Assembly (NCBI RefSeq): GCF_009766005.1
Contig: NZ_LMUK01000019.1
Location: 13,106-77,105, forward strand
DNA length: 64,000 bases
Direction: 5' to 3'
Origin: Bradyrhizobium sp. S69
GTDB lineage: Bacteria > Pseudomonadota > Alphaproteobacteria > Rhizobiales > Xanthobacteraceae
The notes below the pieces were generated by a model. The model ran no database searches. It worked only from the letters and a program-made list of their open reading frames with translations, and was not told the origin of the DNA. Positions within the stretch are counted from its first letter, which is position 1. Each line of letters begins with the position of its first letter. Positions 27,831 through 37,052 of this stretch are shown in pieces. A program made the translations under genes and the position numbers.

Positions 27831-28418
27831 ATGAATCAGATGTTGCAAGAGCCTGAAGTCTCCCAAGAAGTCTCCCAAGCAATAACCCAAACCAGCCACG
27901 TTCCCGAAACGCCGGATCTTCCTCCGGCGCCGGCGCATCCGCGTTTTACAAAACCGCAGCGGGTCGCGTTCGTGCAATCGTCCTGGCATCGCGAGGTGGT
28001 CGAGGAATGCCGTATCGCATTCCTGGCCGAGATCGAGGCACGCCATATCGCGCCGGCGCAGGTCGACGTGTTCGAGGTGCCGGGCTCGTTCGAGATTCCA
28101 TTGCACGCTCAGTTGCTGGCCAAGACCCGGCGTTACACCGCGATCGTGGCCGCCGGCCTCGTGGTCGATGGCGGCATCTACCGCCATGAATTCGTCGCCG
28201 ACACCGTGATCAAGGCACTGATGGATGTACAGCTAAAGACCGAGGTGCCGATCTTCTCGGCGGTGCTGACGCCGCAGCAATTCCACGAAAGTGCGGCGCA
28301 TTTCGATTTCTTCCGCAAGCATTTTGCCACCAAAGGCATCGAGGTCGCGGAAGCCTGCGCCAACACGCTGCACAGCCTGGAACGGCTGCGCGGCCAGGTG
28401 GCGGCGGGGATTGTTTAG
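27831..28418 (+). CDS. ribH2: 6,7-dimethyl-8-ribityllumazine synthase, RibH2 type
   Basis: Penultimate step of riboflavin synthesis. 195 residues with RVAFVQSSWHREVVEE, VFEVPGSFEIPLHAQLLAKT, AAGLVVDGGIYRHEFVADTV and SAVLTPQQFHES. This form resembles the decameric RibH2 of Brucella and Mesorhizobium, also known to sit behind an FMN riboswitch, rather than the icosahedral enzyme. The N-terminal tail carries an exact 12-bp duplication (EVSQEVSQ). It lies directly upstream of the coxC-like gene. Confidence 0.93.
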   Translation: MNQMLQEPEVSQEVSQAITQTSHVPETPDLPPAPAHPRFTKPQRVAFVQSSWHREVVEECRIAFLAEIEARHIAPAQVDVFEVPGSFEIPLHAQLLAKTRRYTAIVAAGLVVDGGIYRHEFVADTVIKALMDVQLKTEVPIFSAVLTPQQFHESAAHFDFFRKHFATKGIEVAEACANTLHSLERLRGQVAAGIV

Positions 28419-28457
28419 TAAACTATCTGCCGTAGCGCCTATCAGCCGATTGTCATT

Positions 28458-28489
28458 CCCGCCGCCGCACCTGTAAACTCGGCGGCGGG
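28458..28489 (+). other. Perfect 10-bp stem hairpin between ribH2 and the coxC-like gene
   Basis: CCCGCCGCCG and CGGCGGCGGG enclose a 12-base loop. No T-run follows, and AGGAGG comes right after the stem. It may be a weak terminator, a processing stop, or a control element for the gene that starts near 28513. Confidence 0.6.
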
Positions 28490-28512
28490 AGGAGGCACAT
28501 CCGTGGAGACGG

Positions 28513-29736
28513 GTGGCCGAGACGATCATGTTCGTAGGACACGATCCCTATCTCGTCGCGCTCTCGGTGGTGATCGCGATTCTGGGAGGATACACCGGCT
28601 TCGGCCTCGCGGCACGTATCCGCGGGACGCCGGATGTGAGCCATCGCGTGCTGCTGGCCGGCGCCGCGGGCTTCCTTGCCGTCGGCATCTGGACCATGCA
28701 TTTCGTCGGCATGCTGGCGGCGCCGCTGCCGTCAGGCACCGTCTATCTGGTGTTGCCGACCATCGTATCGTTCCTGATCTGCGCCCTGGTGGTGGGGGTT
28801 TCGCTGTTCTTTGTCAGCGTCGGCGAGCCCTCGCTGTTGCGGGTGGTGTCTTCGGCGGTGCTGCTCGGGCTTGGCATCGTCAGCATGCATTATGTCGGCA
28901 TGCACGGCCTGTCCGGCGGCTTCGCGATGGAGCATGAGGGCGCGATGGTCGTGCTCTCGGCCTTGATCGCGATCGCCGCGGCCTATGGCGGCTTGCGCGC
29001 GTTCCTGGCCCGGCAGGGCGGCGTGCAGTTGATCCTGAGCGCGGTCGCATTCGGGATCGCGGTATCGGGCATGCACTATACCGCGATGGCCGGCATGCAG
29101 TTTGTTCCGGCGTCCGAAGGCGCGCACCACCACATCGAGGGTCTCGCCGCATCGCCGCAGATCCTGTCGTTGGTGGTGGCGCTGCTGTGTTTTGTGATCG
29201 CAGCGGGGTTTTTACTGTCGCTGGTGCCGGAGCCGCGCCGCAAAGCGCCCGACGATAGAGCCGTCCCGTTGGTGGAAGCGGCTGGCCTTGAGGCCGATGC
29301 CCTCCCGGCTGGTGAGCTTGCGGCGACGCCCGGTTCGCGGCTGCGGCCGACGCCGCTCGGCGGTATCGGCCAGCCGCCGCGCGCCGCGCCGGCGCCGCGG
29401 CTTCCGGTCGAGGGCGCCGATGGCACCCATTTCATCGATACCGCCGATGTGCGCAGCGTCCGCGCCGACGCCCACTATACCAAGGTCCATGACGGCACCC
29501 GCGAGCGGATGTGTCCGTGGTCGATCTCCGAGGCCGAAGCCCAGCTCGACCCCGGGCTGTTCGTCCGGGTGCACCGCAGCCACATCGTGGCGATCCCGCA
29601 CGTCACCTTCGTGCGCAAGGAAGGCGATGGTGCTGTGGTCGAACTCGATGGCCCCTCGCCGCATCGGGTGCCGGTCAGCCGTGCCAAGATCGCCGAGGTC
29701 AAGGCGCGATTGGGCTTGGCCGGCAGGCACACCTAG
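28513..29736 (+). CDS. coxC: MHYT-LytTR membrane-bound regulator, CoxC/CoxH-like
   Basis: 407 residues. Seven hydrophobic segments contain three repeats of the MHYT sensor motif: TMHFVGM (about 62), SMHYVGM (125) and GMHYTAM (187), thought to bind a metal and sense a gas such as CO or O2. After a Pro/Ala linker the C-terminal LytTR domain (FIDTADVRSVRADAHYTKVH, FVRVHRSHIVAIPHV) binds DNA. CoxC and CoxH of Oligotropha carboxidovorans have this layout, and coxC there precedes coxM as here. Start is GTG 28513 or ATG 28528. CO-linked control of the cox genes is inferred from position. Confidence 0.88.
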   Translation: MAETIMFVGHDPYLVALSVVIAILGGYTGFGLAARIRGTPDVSHRVLLAGAAGFLAVGIWTMHFVGMLAAPLPSGTVYLVLPTIVSFLICALVVGVSLFFVSVGEPSLLRVVSSAVLLGLGIVSMHYVGMHGLSGGFAMEHEGAMVVLSALIAIAAAYGGLRAFLARQGGVQLILSAVAFGIAVSGMHYTAMAGMQFVPASEGAHHHIEGLAASPQILSLVVALLCFVIAAGFLLSLVPEPRRKAPDDRAVPLVEAAGLEADALPAGELAATPGSRLRPTPLGGIGQPPRAAPAPRLPVEGADGTHFIDTADVRSVRADAHYTKVHDGTRERMCPWSISEAEAQLDPGLFVRVHRSHIVAIPHVTFVRKEGDGAVVELDGPSPHRVPVSRAKIAEVKARLGLAGRHT

Positions 29737-29886
29737 CCGCTTGATCGACGGACAGCGACGGCCGACGCCGTCCTTACCAGATCACCGGCTTCAAGGTGAA
29801 ACGCAATCCAAAGTGTTTTTCTAAGCGTAGCTACTCCTGTCTTCGGCGTGCTTAGTTCGCCACTGTGCGCTCGCCACCGGAACGCG

Positions 29887-31671
29887 TTATTGCTGTAAGG
29901 GTTCGCAAGAAGCCTTGGAATCAACCGGCAATTGTGAGAATCCGGCTGGAATCAGCCCGTCTTTGTCGAACTCGCACCGAATGCGCCAGGCGGCGAAGTT
30001 TTGAGCGAAGATGTTGGGGTGTGCTATGCCGGTTGTGAGGGTGCGCGAAAGCTGACTGTTGCTGTCAGGAAGAAACCCCTGCTTGAATGAAGAATCGGCC
30101 CACGTCACAAACCAGCTTGGTTTGGCGCACCACCCTCTTATCTCGGATCGGCGTTCAATACCTGAAACGAATTTCCAGCCTTGATCGCGGTGAGCTACGG
30201 CAGCTGCTTTCAATACCTTGTTAAGCTCAAGCAACACGGTGCGGTATGTTATTTCGGCAGCCTCGCGAGTGATGCCTACGCCGACGATGCGAAGATCGGC
30301 GGGTCCGAGAGTGCGATCCATATTAAAATCGTCGCATGATACCCGCTTTTCGTTGTGCGTCAGATCGACGTACTCGGATAGCAGTACCTTCTTGGGTTTG
30401 ACATCTTCCAGCACAGTGGCCAGCGATCCTAAATCTCTCGCGAGCCGATCCAATCGGCCTTTGACTGCATCAATGGCGCATTGCTCGGAGACACCAAGTG
30501 CGTGGCCAAGATTAGAAAGTGTGGAATTGCACATCAGGAGGGCTTGCCGGATGATGTCGCCGAAGCCGACGTCATTTCCGCCGATCGTCATGATGACATA
30601 GTCAGGCCTCCGCATATTTTCGCAGTCTTTTTTGAAGGCGCCTTCGGGACAGATCATCGCCTTCAACTGATCGATTTGCGCCGGCAGAAATTTTGAATCG
30701 CTAGCAGCATTGCGTTTACCAAGGCCGAGATCGGTCGAAAATAATTTTTCGTAGTAAGAGATTTGATCCAGCGTCTCGCGCCCGGCGTAAGTCGTAAGCA
30801 GGCCGCCTTCACCTTGCGTTGCCGGGCTTGGGTCTTTTACCTGAGCTCCGGAGCAGGCGTAGTTCAAATATGTGAAGGTGTGCTTGGGTGAATCTAAAAG
30901 CGTGTTTTGAATCGCCGCCAGGCCCACGGCCATAGAAGTAAAGTTGAACAGCGATCGATGGCAACGTCGGTCCCACCATGTATCGAGCTGCATCGACTTG
31001 TACGGGCCTTGGTCTAGAATGCCACGCACCGTGTGCGGGTTGCCTTCGCCTGAAGAATAAGAGTCTCCCAGTGCAACTACGAAAATGTCATGTACCAATA
31101 CGTCGCGTGAGGTGTCTTCGATGGTATTGTCGGGCTTCGTGACGTGGATCGTGAGCTTGTAAGGAACATCAAGCTCGACCTTGCCAATAAACTCAGCGCA
31201 ATTTGTGTTCTCAGGCGCGTTTGGGCCCGGGGGAATCAGTTCCCAGCGGCACGAGGCATTGTCCGGCAAATCGTGCGCGCGCCCTCTTATTTTGCGAATT
31301 TTTGAAAAAATGTAGTCGGCTTTCGGTCCGTAGGTTGCCGTGTACTCGTCCCACGCTGTCGGAAGCGATTCTGGCAGGGGGATCCAATATGAGACGCCAT
31401 CATTTTTACGAAGACGGTCTTTCGCGCAATATTGGCCCTTCAGAACATCCCTGTATGGCTGGCAGAGATGATCGCTGTCTTCATTCTCTTTGGAGCACTC
31501 GCGTGCGCGACACAACTCCTGTTGAAATTTTTTCTGATTGTCTTCGTTTAGAAAAACACGATTGTTATTCAAGACTTTCCACGAAACAATTGTAGCATGC
31601 GCACCAAGTGGAAAATTAGACGCACCAAATAACATGACGAATGCCGCAGCGCCTCGAATCGTTCTCATCAA
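29887..31671 (-). CDS. Exported SGNH/GDSL-family hydrolase, probably acquired
   Basis: A 594-residue secreted protein: signal peptide ending LGAHAT (about residue 27), an N-terminal region of about 200 residues with many Cys and no recognised domain, then an SGNH esterase domain with block I VALGDSYSSGEGNP, block III TIGGNDVGFGD and a late GIAHPN that could supply the catalytic His. It resembles secreted actinobacterial-type lipases more than typical alphaproteobacterial ones. Base composition looks clearly lower in GC than its neighbours, with codons such as AAT, TTT and AGA in use. It lies on the opposite strand between the coxC-like gene and coxM, suggesting insertion into the cluster. The substrate is unknown. 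Confidence 0.8.
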   Translation of the reverse strand: MMRTIRGAAAFVMLFGASNFPLGAHATIVSWKVLNNNRVFLNEDNQKKFQQELCRARECSKENEDSDHLCQPYRDVLKGQYCAKDRLRKNDGVSYWIPLPESLPTAWDEYTATYGPKADYIFSKIRKIRGRAHDLPDNASCRWELIPPGPNAPENTNCAEFIGKVELDVPYKLTIHVTKPDNTIEDTSRDVLVHDIFVVALGDSYSSGEGNPHTVRGILDQGPYKSMQLDTWWDRRCHRSLFNFTSMAVGLAAIQNTLLDSPKHTFTYLNYACSGAQVKDPSPATQGEGGLLTTYAGRETLDQISYYEKLFSTDLGLGKRNAASDSKFLPAQIDQLKAMICPEGAFKKDCENMRRPDYVIMTIGGNDVGFGDIIRQALLMCNSTLSNLGHALGVSEQCAIDAVKGRLDRLARDLGSLATVLEDVKPKKVLLSEYVDLTHNEKRVSCDDFNMDRTLGPADLRIVGVGITREAAEITYRTVLLELNKVLKAAAVAHRDQGWKFVSGIERRSEIRGWCAKPSWFVTWADSSFKQGFLPDSNSQLSRTLTTGIAHPNIFAQNFAAWRIRCEFDKDGLIPAGFSQLPVDSKASCEPLQQ

Positions 31672-32179
31672 TGCAATCTCCCTCGATGCCCATCGGGCAA
31701 TTTTTACGTAAATCTCATAGTTTTACAACTAAAAGTAGATGGTTCAGATGCTATTGCCTCCCTAACCCGCTTCATGAAAAGCACCTTTCCCGCCCTTTCG
31801 CTGCTGCGGCAACTCGGGTGGTGTTGGCAAGGGTATGCTAAGTCGGATTCCGAGAGATTGACGCCAGCTTGCGGCGGCCGGATCCGAAGGTGCGGCGTAA
31901 CCCGCCTCGGCAATCGCGCTCCCAGGCAATTGAGGCCCAGCGCAATACCCGCGCGGGAAAGCCAGCTTAATTCGACTTGTCCCGCGCGCAGGGACGACGA
32001 AATAAGCCGCTCGACTCCGTTAGGTCGCCAAACCTGACGCATTTCGTGCGCGAGAAGGCGCATTTCGTGCGAAATTTCCGCTTCTGTGACCCAGCCATTG
32101 CCGCCGGACGGCTGCGGGATAAGCGTCCCTCCAACGTTGGTGCCTCGTTAAGAGCGCCCAAAGACGATGGAGGAAGCCC
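31672..32179 (+). promoter_or_regulatory. Control region upstream of coxM
   Basis: 508 bases without a gene. The left third is AT-rich and belongs to the promoter of the SGNH gene. The right third contains the 13-bp direct repeat at 32038-32071 and the ribosome-binding site GGAGGAAGCCC before coxM. I could not place convincing sigma-70 boxes, as expected for an activator-dependent promoter. Confidence 0.55.
32038..32071 (+). promoter_or_regulatory. Direct repeat, candidate LytTR (CoxC) operator
   Basis: CGCATTTCGTGCG occurs exactly twice, at 32038-32050 and 32059-32071. The start-to-start distance is 21 bp, so both copies face the same side of the helix. LytTR regulators such as AgrA and AlgR bind paired short direct repeats at about this spacing. 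A weaker third match (CGCTTCTGTGAC) begins at 32079. It lies 109 bp before the coxM start. Confidence 0.5.
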
Positions 32180-33043
32180 ATGATCCCTGGCCCGTTCAGC
32201 TACCACCGGCCGGCGACTGTCGCCGATGCGATCAAGTTGCTCTCGGATTTGGGCGATGATGCCCGGCCGCTGGCCGGTGGCCACAGCCTGGTGCCGATGA
32301 TGAAGTTGCGGCTGGCGACGCCGGAGCATCTGATCGATCTGCACGGCATCGACGGGCTGAAAGGCATCCGCCGCGACGGCGCCAATATCGTGATCGGCGC
32401 CATGACCACCCAGCATGATCTGCTCGCCTCCAGCGAGATCGCGGGGTCGCTGCCGATCCTGCACGAAACCGCGCTGCTGATCGCCGATCCCCAGGTGCGC
32501 TACCGCGGCACGCTCGGCGGCAATGTCGCCAATGGCGATCCCGGCAATGACATGCCGGCACTGATGTTGACGCTCGGCGCCAGCTACCGGCTCGAAGGCG
32601 CGTCAGGCGTGCGCGACATCGCGGCTTCCGAGTTCTACCAGGGTGCCTACTTCACCGCACTCGAGCCCGGCGAAATCCTCACCTCGATCCTGATCCCGGT
32701 TCCCGCCGCCGGCCACGGCCACGCTTATGAGAAGCTCAAGCGCAAGGTTGGCGACTATGCCACCGCCGCCGCTGCGGTGATGCTGACCAAAGCCAATGGC
32801 AAGGTCGCGACATGTGCGATCGGCCTCACCAATCTGTCGGAGACGCCGCTCTCGGCCGACGCCGCCGCCAAGCTCGTGATCGGCACCAGCCTCGATGACG
32901 CCACACTGAAAAACGCCGCGGCTGCCGCCAGCGCGATCATGTCACCGGCCGCGGACGCCCGCGGCCCGGTCGAATACCGCAAGCATGTCGGCGGCATCAT
33001 GGTGATGCGGGCGCTACAGCGCGCGTTTGCAAAAGCAGCCTGA
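32180..33043 (+). CDS. coxM: CO dehydrogenase medium (FAD) subunit
   Basis: 287 residues. It carries FAD and passes electrons from CoxS to the acceptor. FAD motifs of the molybdenum-hydroxylase flavin fold are visible: [13 protein letters not shown] near residue 32 and [15 protein letters not shown] near residue 112. Size matches the Oligotropha subunit. ATG follows GGAGGAAGCCC. It is the first gene of the structural M-S-L order that typifies form I enzymes (form II operons are S-L-M). Confidence 0.96.
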   Translation: MIPGPFSYHRPATVADAIKLLSDLGDDARPLAGGHSLVPMMKLRLATPEHLIDLHGIDGLKGIRRDGANIVIGAMTTQHDLLASSEIAGSLPILHETALLIADPQVRYRGTLGGNVANGDPGNDMPALMLTLGASYRLEGASGVRDIAASEFYQGAYFTALEPGEILTSILIPVPAAGHGHAYEKLKRKVGDYATAAAAVMLTKANGKVATCAIGLTNLSETPLSADAAAKLVIGTSLDDATLKNAAAAASAIMSPAADARGPVEYRKHVGGIMVMRALQRAFAKAA

Positions 33044-33056
33044 GAGGAACAGACCG

Positions 33057-33557
33057 ATGGCAAAAACCCACGTCACCATGAAAGTGAACGGCGCCGAGGT
33101 CGAAGGCCTCGTCGAACCGCGCACCTTGCTGGTGCATTTCATCCGCGAAAATTTAATGCTCACCGGCACCCATATCGGCTGCGAGACCACCCATTGCGGC
33201 GCCTGCACCGTCGATATCGACGGCATGTCGGTGAAGTCCTGCACCATGTTCGCGGTGCAGGCCCAGGGCTCCGACATCACCACGATCGAAGGCATCGCCA
33301 ACGCCGACGGCTCGCTGTCGGCGTTGCAGGAAGGTTTCCGGATGATGCACGGGCTGCAATGCGGCTTCTGCACGCCGGGCATGATCGTGCGCGCGCAGCG
33401 GCTGCTGACGGAAAATCCGTCACCCACCGAGGCTGAAATCAGGATGGGCATCGCCGGCAATCTCTGCCGCTGCACCGGCTACCAGAACATCGTCAAGGCG
33501 ATCCAGTACGCCGCCGCCAAGATCAATGGCGTCGAATTCCAGGAGGCTGCGGAATGA
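33057..33557 (+). CDS. coxS: CO dehydrogenase small (2x 2Fe-2S) subunit
   Basis: 166 residues with the plant-type 2Fe-2S site ([15 protein letters not shown] and a following Cys) and the helical 2Fe-2S site (CGFCTPGM with CRCTGY). Electrons flow from the Mo-Cu site through both clusters to FAD in CoxM. ATG 33057 follows GAGAGGAAC; the open frame to 33027 would overlap coxM and is not favoured. Its TGA overlaps the coxL ATG. Confidence 0.97.
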   Translation: MAKTHVTMKVNGAEVEGLVEPRTLLVHFIRENLMLTGTHIGCETTHCGACTVDIDGMSVKSCTMFAVQAQGSDITTIEGIANADGSLSALQEGFRMMHGLQCGFCTPGMIVRAQRLLTENPSPTEAEIRMGIAGNLCRCTGYQNIVKAIQYAAAKINGVEFQEAAE

Positions 33558-35977
33558 ACGACATGACTCCCACACGGGAACAACGCGAAGCCAAACTCGA
33601 AGGCATGGGCTGCAAGCGTAAGCGGGTCGAGGACATCCGCTTCACCCAAGGCCGTGGCAATTACGTCGACGACGTCAAACTGCCCGGCATGCTGCACGGC
33701 GATTTTGTCCGCTCGCCGCACGCCCATGCGCGCGTCAAATCCATCAACTCGGAAGAAGCGCTGAAAGTGCCGGGCGTGCTCGCGGTCATCACCGCCGAAA
33801 CGCTCAAAACCGTCAACCTCGCCTGGATGCCGACCCTGGCCGGCGACGTGCAGATGGTGCTGGCCGACGGCAAGGTGCTGTTCCAGAATCAGGAAGTCGC
33901 CTTCGTGGTCGCGACCGACCGCTATGCGGCGGATGACGGCATCAACAAGGTGGTGGTCGAATATGAAGCGCTGCCGCCGCTGATGGATCCGTTCAAGGCG
34001 ATGGATCCGGATGCGCCGGTATTGCGCGAGGACCTTGCCGGCAAGACGTCAGGCGCGCACGGCCCGCGCAAGCATCACAACCACATTTTCGAGTGGGTCG
34101 TGGGCGACAAGGATCTCACCGACGCTGCCTTCCGCAACGCGGAAGTCTCGATCAAGGAGATGATCTCCTATCATCGCACCCATCCGTCGCCGCTGGAAAC
34201 CTGCCAGTGCGTCTGCTCGTTCGATAAGATCAAGGGTGAGCTTTCGATCTGGGGCACCTTTCAGGCGCCGCATGTAATCCGCACCGTGGTGGCATTGATC
34301 GCCAAGATTCCGGAGCACAAGATCCATGTCATCGCGCCCGATATCGGCGGCGGTTTTGGCAACAAGGTCGGCGCCTATCCCGGCTACATCTGTGCCGCGG
34401 TGGCGTCGATCGTCACCGGCAAACCCGTAAAGTGGGTGGAAGACCGGATCGAAAACCTGACCGCGACTTCATTCGCGCGCGACTATCACATGACCACGGA
34501 AATCGCGGCGACTAAAGAAGGCAAGGTCACCGGTTTGCGCGTGCACGTGCTGGCCGATCACGGTGCGTTCGATGCCTGCGCCGACCCGTCGAAATGGCCG
34601 GCAGGCTTTTTCAACATCGTCACGGGTTCGTACGATTTCCCGACCGCGCATCTTTCGGTCGATGGCGTCTACACCAACAAGGCGCCGGGCGGCGTCGCCT
34701 ATCGCTGCTCGTTCCGCGTCACGGAAGCCGCCTATTGCATCGAGCGCGGCATGGATATTCTGGCCCAGAAGCTCGGGATGGACCCGGCCGAACTGCGGCT
34801 GAAGAACTTCATCAAGGCCGAGCAATTCCCGTATCACTCGGCGCTGGGCTGGGAATATGATTCCGGCGACTACCACACCGCGATGCGCAAGATGATGGAG
34901 GCGGTCGATTACGCCGGCCTGCGCAAGGAGCAGGTGGAAAAGCGCGCGGCGTTCAAGCGTGGCGAGACCCGCGAGATCATGGGCCTCGGCGTGTCGTTCT
35001 TCACCGAGATCGTCGGCGCTGGCCCCTCGAAGAATTGCGATATTTTGGGGATAGCGATGTTCGATTCCTGCGAAATCCGCATGCATCCGACCGGCGCGGG
35101 TATCGCCAGGGTTGGCTCCAAGAGCCAGGGTCAGGGCCATGAGACGACCTGGGCGCAGATCATCGCCACCGAAATCGGCATTCCCGCCGACGATATCATG
35201 GTCGAAGAAGGCAACACCGATACCGCGCCTTACGGGCTCGGCACCTACGGCTCGCGTTCGACGCCGGTGGCGGGCGCTGCCATTGCGATGGCGGCGCGCA
35301 AGATCAAGGCGAAAGCGCAGATGATCGCGGCCTACAAGCTCGAGGTCCACGAGGGCGATCTTGAATGGGATATTGATGGCTTTCGCGTCAAAGGCCTGCC
35401 GGAGAAATCGATGTCGATGAAGGACATCTGCTGGGCTGCGTATAATTCGGTAGCGCCGGGCATGGAGCCGGGTCTTGAAGCGGTCAGCTATTACGACCCG
35501 CCCAACATGACCTATCCGTTCGGCGCCTATATCTGCGTCATGAACATCGACGTCGATACCGGGGTCTACAAGGTGCGCCGCTTCTACGCGCTGGATGATT
35601 GCGGCACCCGTATCAACCCGATGATCATCGAAGGCCAGGTCCATGGCGGCCTGACCGAAGCCTTCGCGATCGCGATGGGCCAGGAGATCCGCTACGACGA
35701 CGAAGGCAACGTTGTGACCGGGTCGTTCATGGACTTCTTCATCCCAACCGCGGTCGAAACCCCGCATTGGGAGACCGACTTTACCGTGACGCCGTCACCG
35801 CATCACCCGATCGGCGCCAAGGGCGTCGGAGAAAGCCCCAATGTCGGCGGCGTGCCGGCGTTCTCCAACGCCGTCAACGATGCGTTCTCGTTCCTGGGGT
35901 CAACCCATATCCAGATGCCGCATGATTTCTGGCGCAACTGGCGGGCGGCGAAGAATTTGGGCGTGTTCGCGGCGTAG
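33554..35977 (+). CDS. coxL: CO dehydrogenase large (Mo-Cu) subunit, form I
   Basis: 807 residues, the catalytic subunit oxidising CO with water to CO2 at a Mo-S-Cu centre on molybdopterin cytosine dinucleotide. The active-site loop VAYRCSFR places the Cu-binding Cys at about residue 385, and the base Glu is in GVGESPNVG (about 760). AYRCSFR is the marker of true (form I) CO dehydrogenase; form II proteins have AYRGAGR. No truncation or frameshift. ATG overlaps the coxS stop and follows GGAGGCTGCGGA. A palindromic repeat lies between it and coxD. Confidence 0.98.
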   Translation: MNDMTPTREQREAKLEGMGCKRKRVEDIRFTQGRGNYVDDVKLPGMLHGDFVRSPHAHARVKSINSEEALKVPGVLAVITAETLKTVNLAWMPTLAGDVQMVLADGKVLFQNQEVAFVVATDRYAADDGINKVVVEYEALPPLMDPFKAMDPDAPVLREDLAGKTSGAHGPRKHHNHIFEWVVGDKDLTDAAFRNAEVSIKEMISYHRTHPSPLETCQCVCSFDKIKGELSIWGTFQAPHVIRTVVALIAKIPEHKIHVIAPDIGGGFGNKVGAYPGYICAAVASIVTGKPVKWVEDRIENLTATSFARDYHMTTEIAATKEGKVTGLRVHVLADHGAFDACADPSKWPAGFFNIVTGSYDFPTAHLSVDGVYTNKAPGGVAYRCSFRVTEAAYCIERGMDILAQKLGMDPAELRLKNFIKAEQFPYHSALGWEYDSGDYHTAMRKMMEAVDYAGLRKEQVEKRAAFKRGETREIMGLGVSFFTEIVGAGPSKNCDILGIAMFDSCEIRMHPTGAGIARVGSKSQGQGHETTWAQIIATEIGIPADDIMVEEGNTDTAPYGLGTYGSRSTPVAGAAIAMAARKIKAKAQMIAAYKLEVHEGDLEWDIDGFRVKGLPEKSMSMKDICWAAYNSVAPGMEPGLEAVSYYDPPNMTYPFGAYICVMNIDVDTGVYKVRRFYALDDCGTRINPMIIEGQVHGGLTEAFAIAMGQEIRYDDEGNVVTGSFMDFFIPTAVETPHWETDFTVTPSPHHPIGAKGVGESPNVGGVPAFSNAVNDAFSFLGSTHIQMPHDFWRNWRAAKNLGVFAA

Positions 35978-36010
35978 TTCGGTTGCTCACGGCGCTTGCC
36001 TTGAATCGCT

Positions 36011-36119
36011 GCGTCATCCTGAGGTGCGAGCGAAGCGAGCCTCGAAGGACGGTGACACGCACGGACTCGTGGCCATCCTTCGAGGCCCGCGCAAGAGCGC
36101 GGGCACCTCAGGATGACGA
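36011..36119. repeat. Palindromic repeat, TCATCCTGAGG family (copy 3), inside the cox operon
   Basis: Arms CGTCATCCTGAGGTGCG / GCACCTCAGGATGACG and CCTCGAAGGACGG / CCATCCTTCGAGG. It lies between coxL and coxD and could form a stable hairpin in the cox mRNA, protecting the coxMSL part or lowering coxDEFG expression. Confidence 0.88.
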
Positions 36120-36147
36120 TCACCATGAGGCGGCAGAAGGAGCTGCA

Positions 36148-36183
36148 ATGATTCAAGCGAACCGTAAGGCACACGAGCAATGA
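36148..36183 (+). CDS. 11-codon mini-ORF coupled to coxD
   Basis: ATG 36148 follows AAGGAG with five bases spacing, the best ribosome-binding site in this gap. It encodes MIQANRKAHEQ and its TGA overlaps the coxD ATG (ATGA), so ribosomes finishing it could start coxD, which has only a weak site of its own. It may be a coupling device or chance. Confidence 0.4.
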   Translation: MIQANRKAHEQ

Positions 36184-37052
36184 AAAGCCGCGACGAGATC
36201 GCAGAGCGCCTCGCAGCTAGCGGCTACATCGCCGATAGCGAACTGGCTACCGCGGTCTCGCTGATGCAATTGCTCAAGCGGCCGCTGCTGCTGGAGGGCG
36301 AAGCCGGCGTCGGCAAGACCGAAGTGGCAAAAGCGCTGGCAAAAATGCACACGACCGAGTTGATACGTTTGCAATGCTACGAGGGCCTTGACCAATCGGC
36401 AGCGCTCTATGAATGGAACTACCAGCGCCAGTTGCTGGCGATCCAGGCGCATCGCGGTGAACAGGCCGAGGGCATCGAGGATCAGATATTTTCCGAGAAA
36501 TATCTCCTGGAGCGGCCGTTATTGGCCGCGATCCGCCGCCACAAGGCGCCGGTGCTGTTGATCGATGAGATCGACCGCGCCGACGACGAGTTCGAGGCGT
36601 TTCTGTTGGAATTGCTGTCCGACTTCCAGGTGTCGATTCCCGAACTCGGCACCATCGCGGCGGTGACGATTCCGCACGTGATCCTGACCTCGAACGGCAC
36701 CCGTGAATTGTCCGACGCGTTGCGCCGCCGCTGCCTCTATCACTACGTCGATTATCCCGACGTCGACCGCGAGGCCCGCATCATCATGGCGCGGATCGAT
36801 GGCGCCAGCACCTCGCTGTCGCTGCAGATCGCGCGCATGGTCGAAGGCATCAGGAAAGAGGAACTGCGCAAGGTGCCCGGCGTCGCCGAGACGCTGGATT
36901 GGGCGGCCGCGCTGGTCGGCATCGACGTCCGCGATCTGCACGATGCGCCGGAAATCGTGCACGACACGCTGATGTGCCTGCTCAAGACCCACGAAGACAA
37001 ATCGCGGGTCACGCGCGAGGTGACGGAACGATTGTTGGGGAAAGTGGCATGA
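36180..37052 (+). CDS. coxD: CoxD, MoxR-type AAA+ ATPase for CO dehydrogenase maturation
   Basis: 290 residues. Walker A LLLEGEAGVGKTEVAKAL, Walker B VLLIDEIDRADDEFEAFLLE, sensor LTSNGTRELSDALRRRC. In Oligotropha CoxD is required to insert sulfur and copper and so complete the Mo-Cu centre. It typically works with a VWA partner, here coxE, whose start codon overlaps the coxD stop (ATGA). Confidence 0.93.
   Translation: MKSRDEIAERLAASGYIADSELATAVSLMQLLKRPLLLEGEAGVGKTEVAKALAKMHTTELIRLQCYEGLDQSAALYEWNYQRQLLAIQAHRGEQAEGIEDQIFSEKYLLERPLLAAIRRHKAPVLLIDEIDRADDEFEAFLLELLSDFQVSIPELGTIAAVTIPHVILTSNGTRELSDALRRRCLYHYVDYPDVDREARIIMARIDGASTSLSLQIARMVEGIRKEELRKVPGVAETLDWAAALVGIDVRDLHDAPEIVHDTLMCLLKTHEDKSRVTREVTERLLGKVA

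Noticed and set aside
31704..32063. Minus-strand open frame of 119 codons upstream of coxM
   Set aside because: No motif, poor start, and it covers the candidate coxM control region.
36011..36119. CRISPR-like repeated palindromes across the window
   Set aside because: Copies are scattered singly between genes, differ in sequence, and have no regular spacers.
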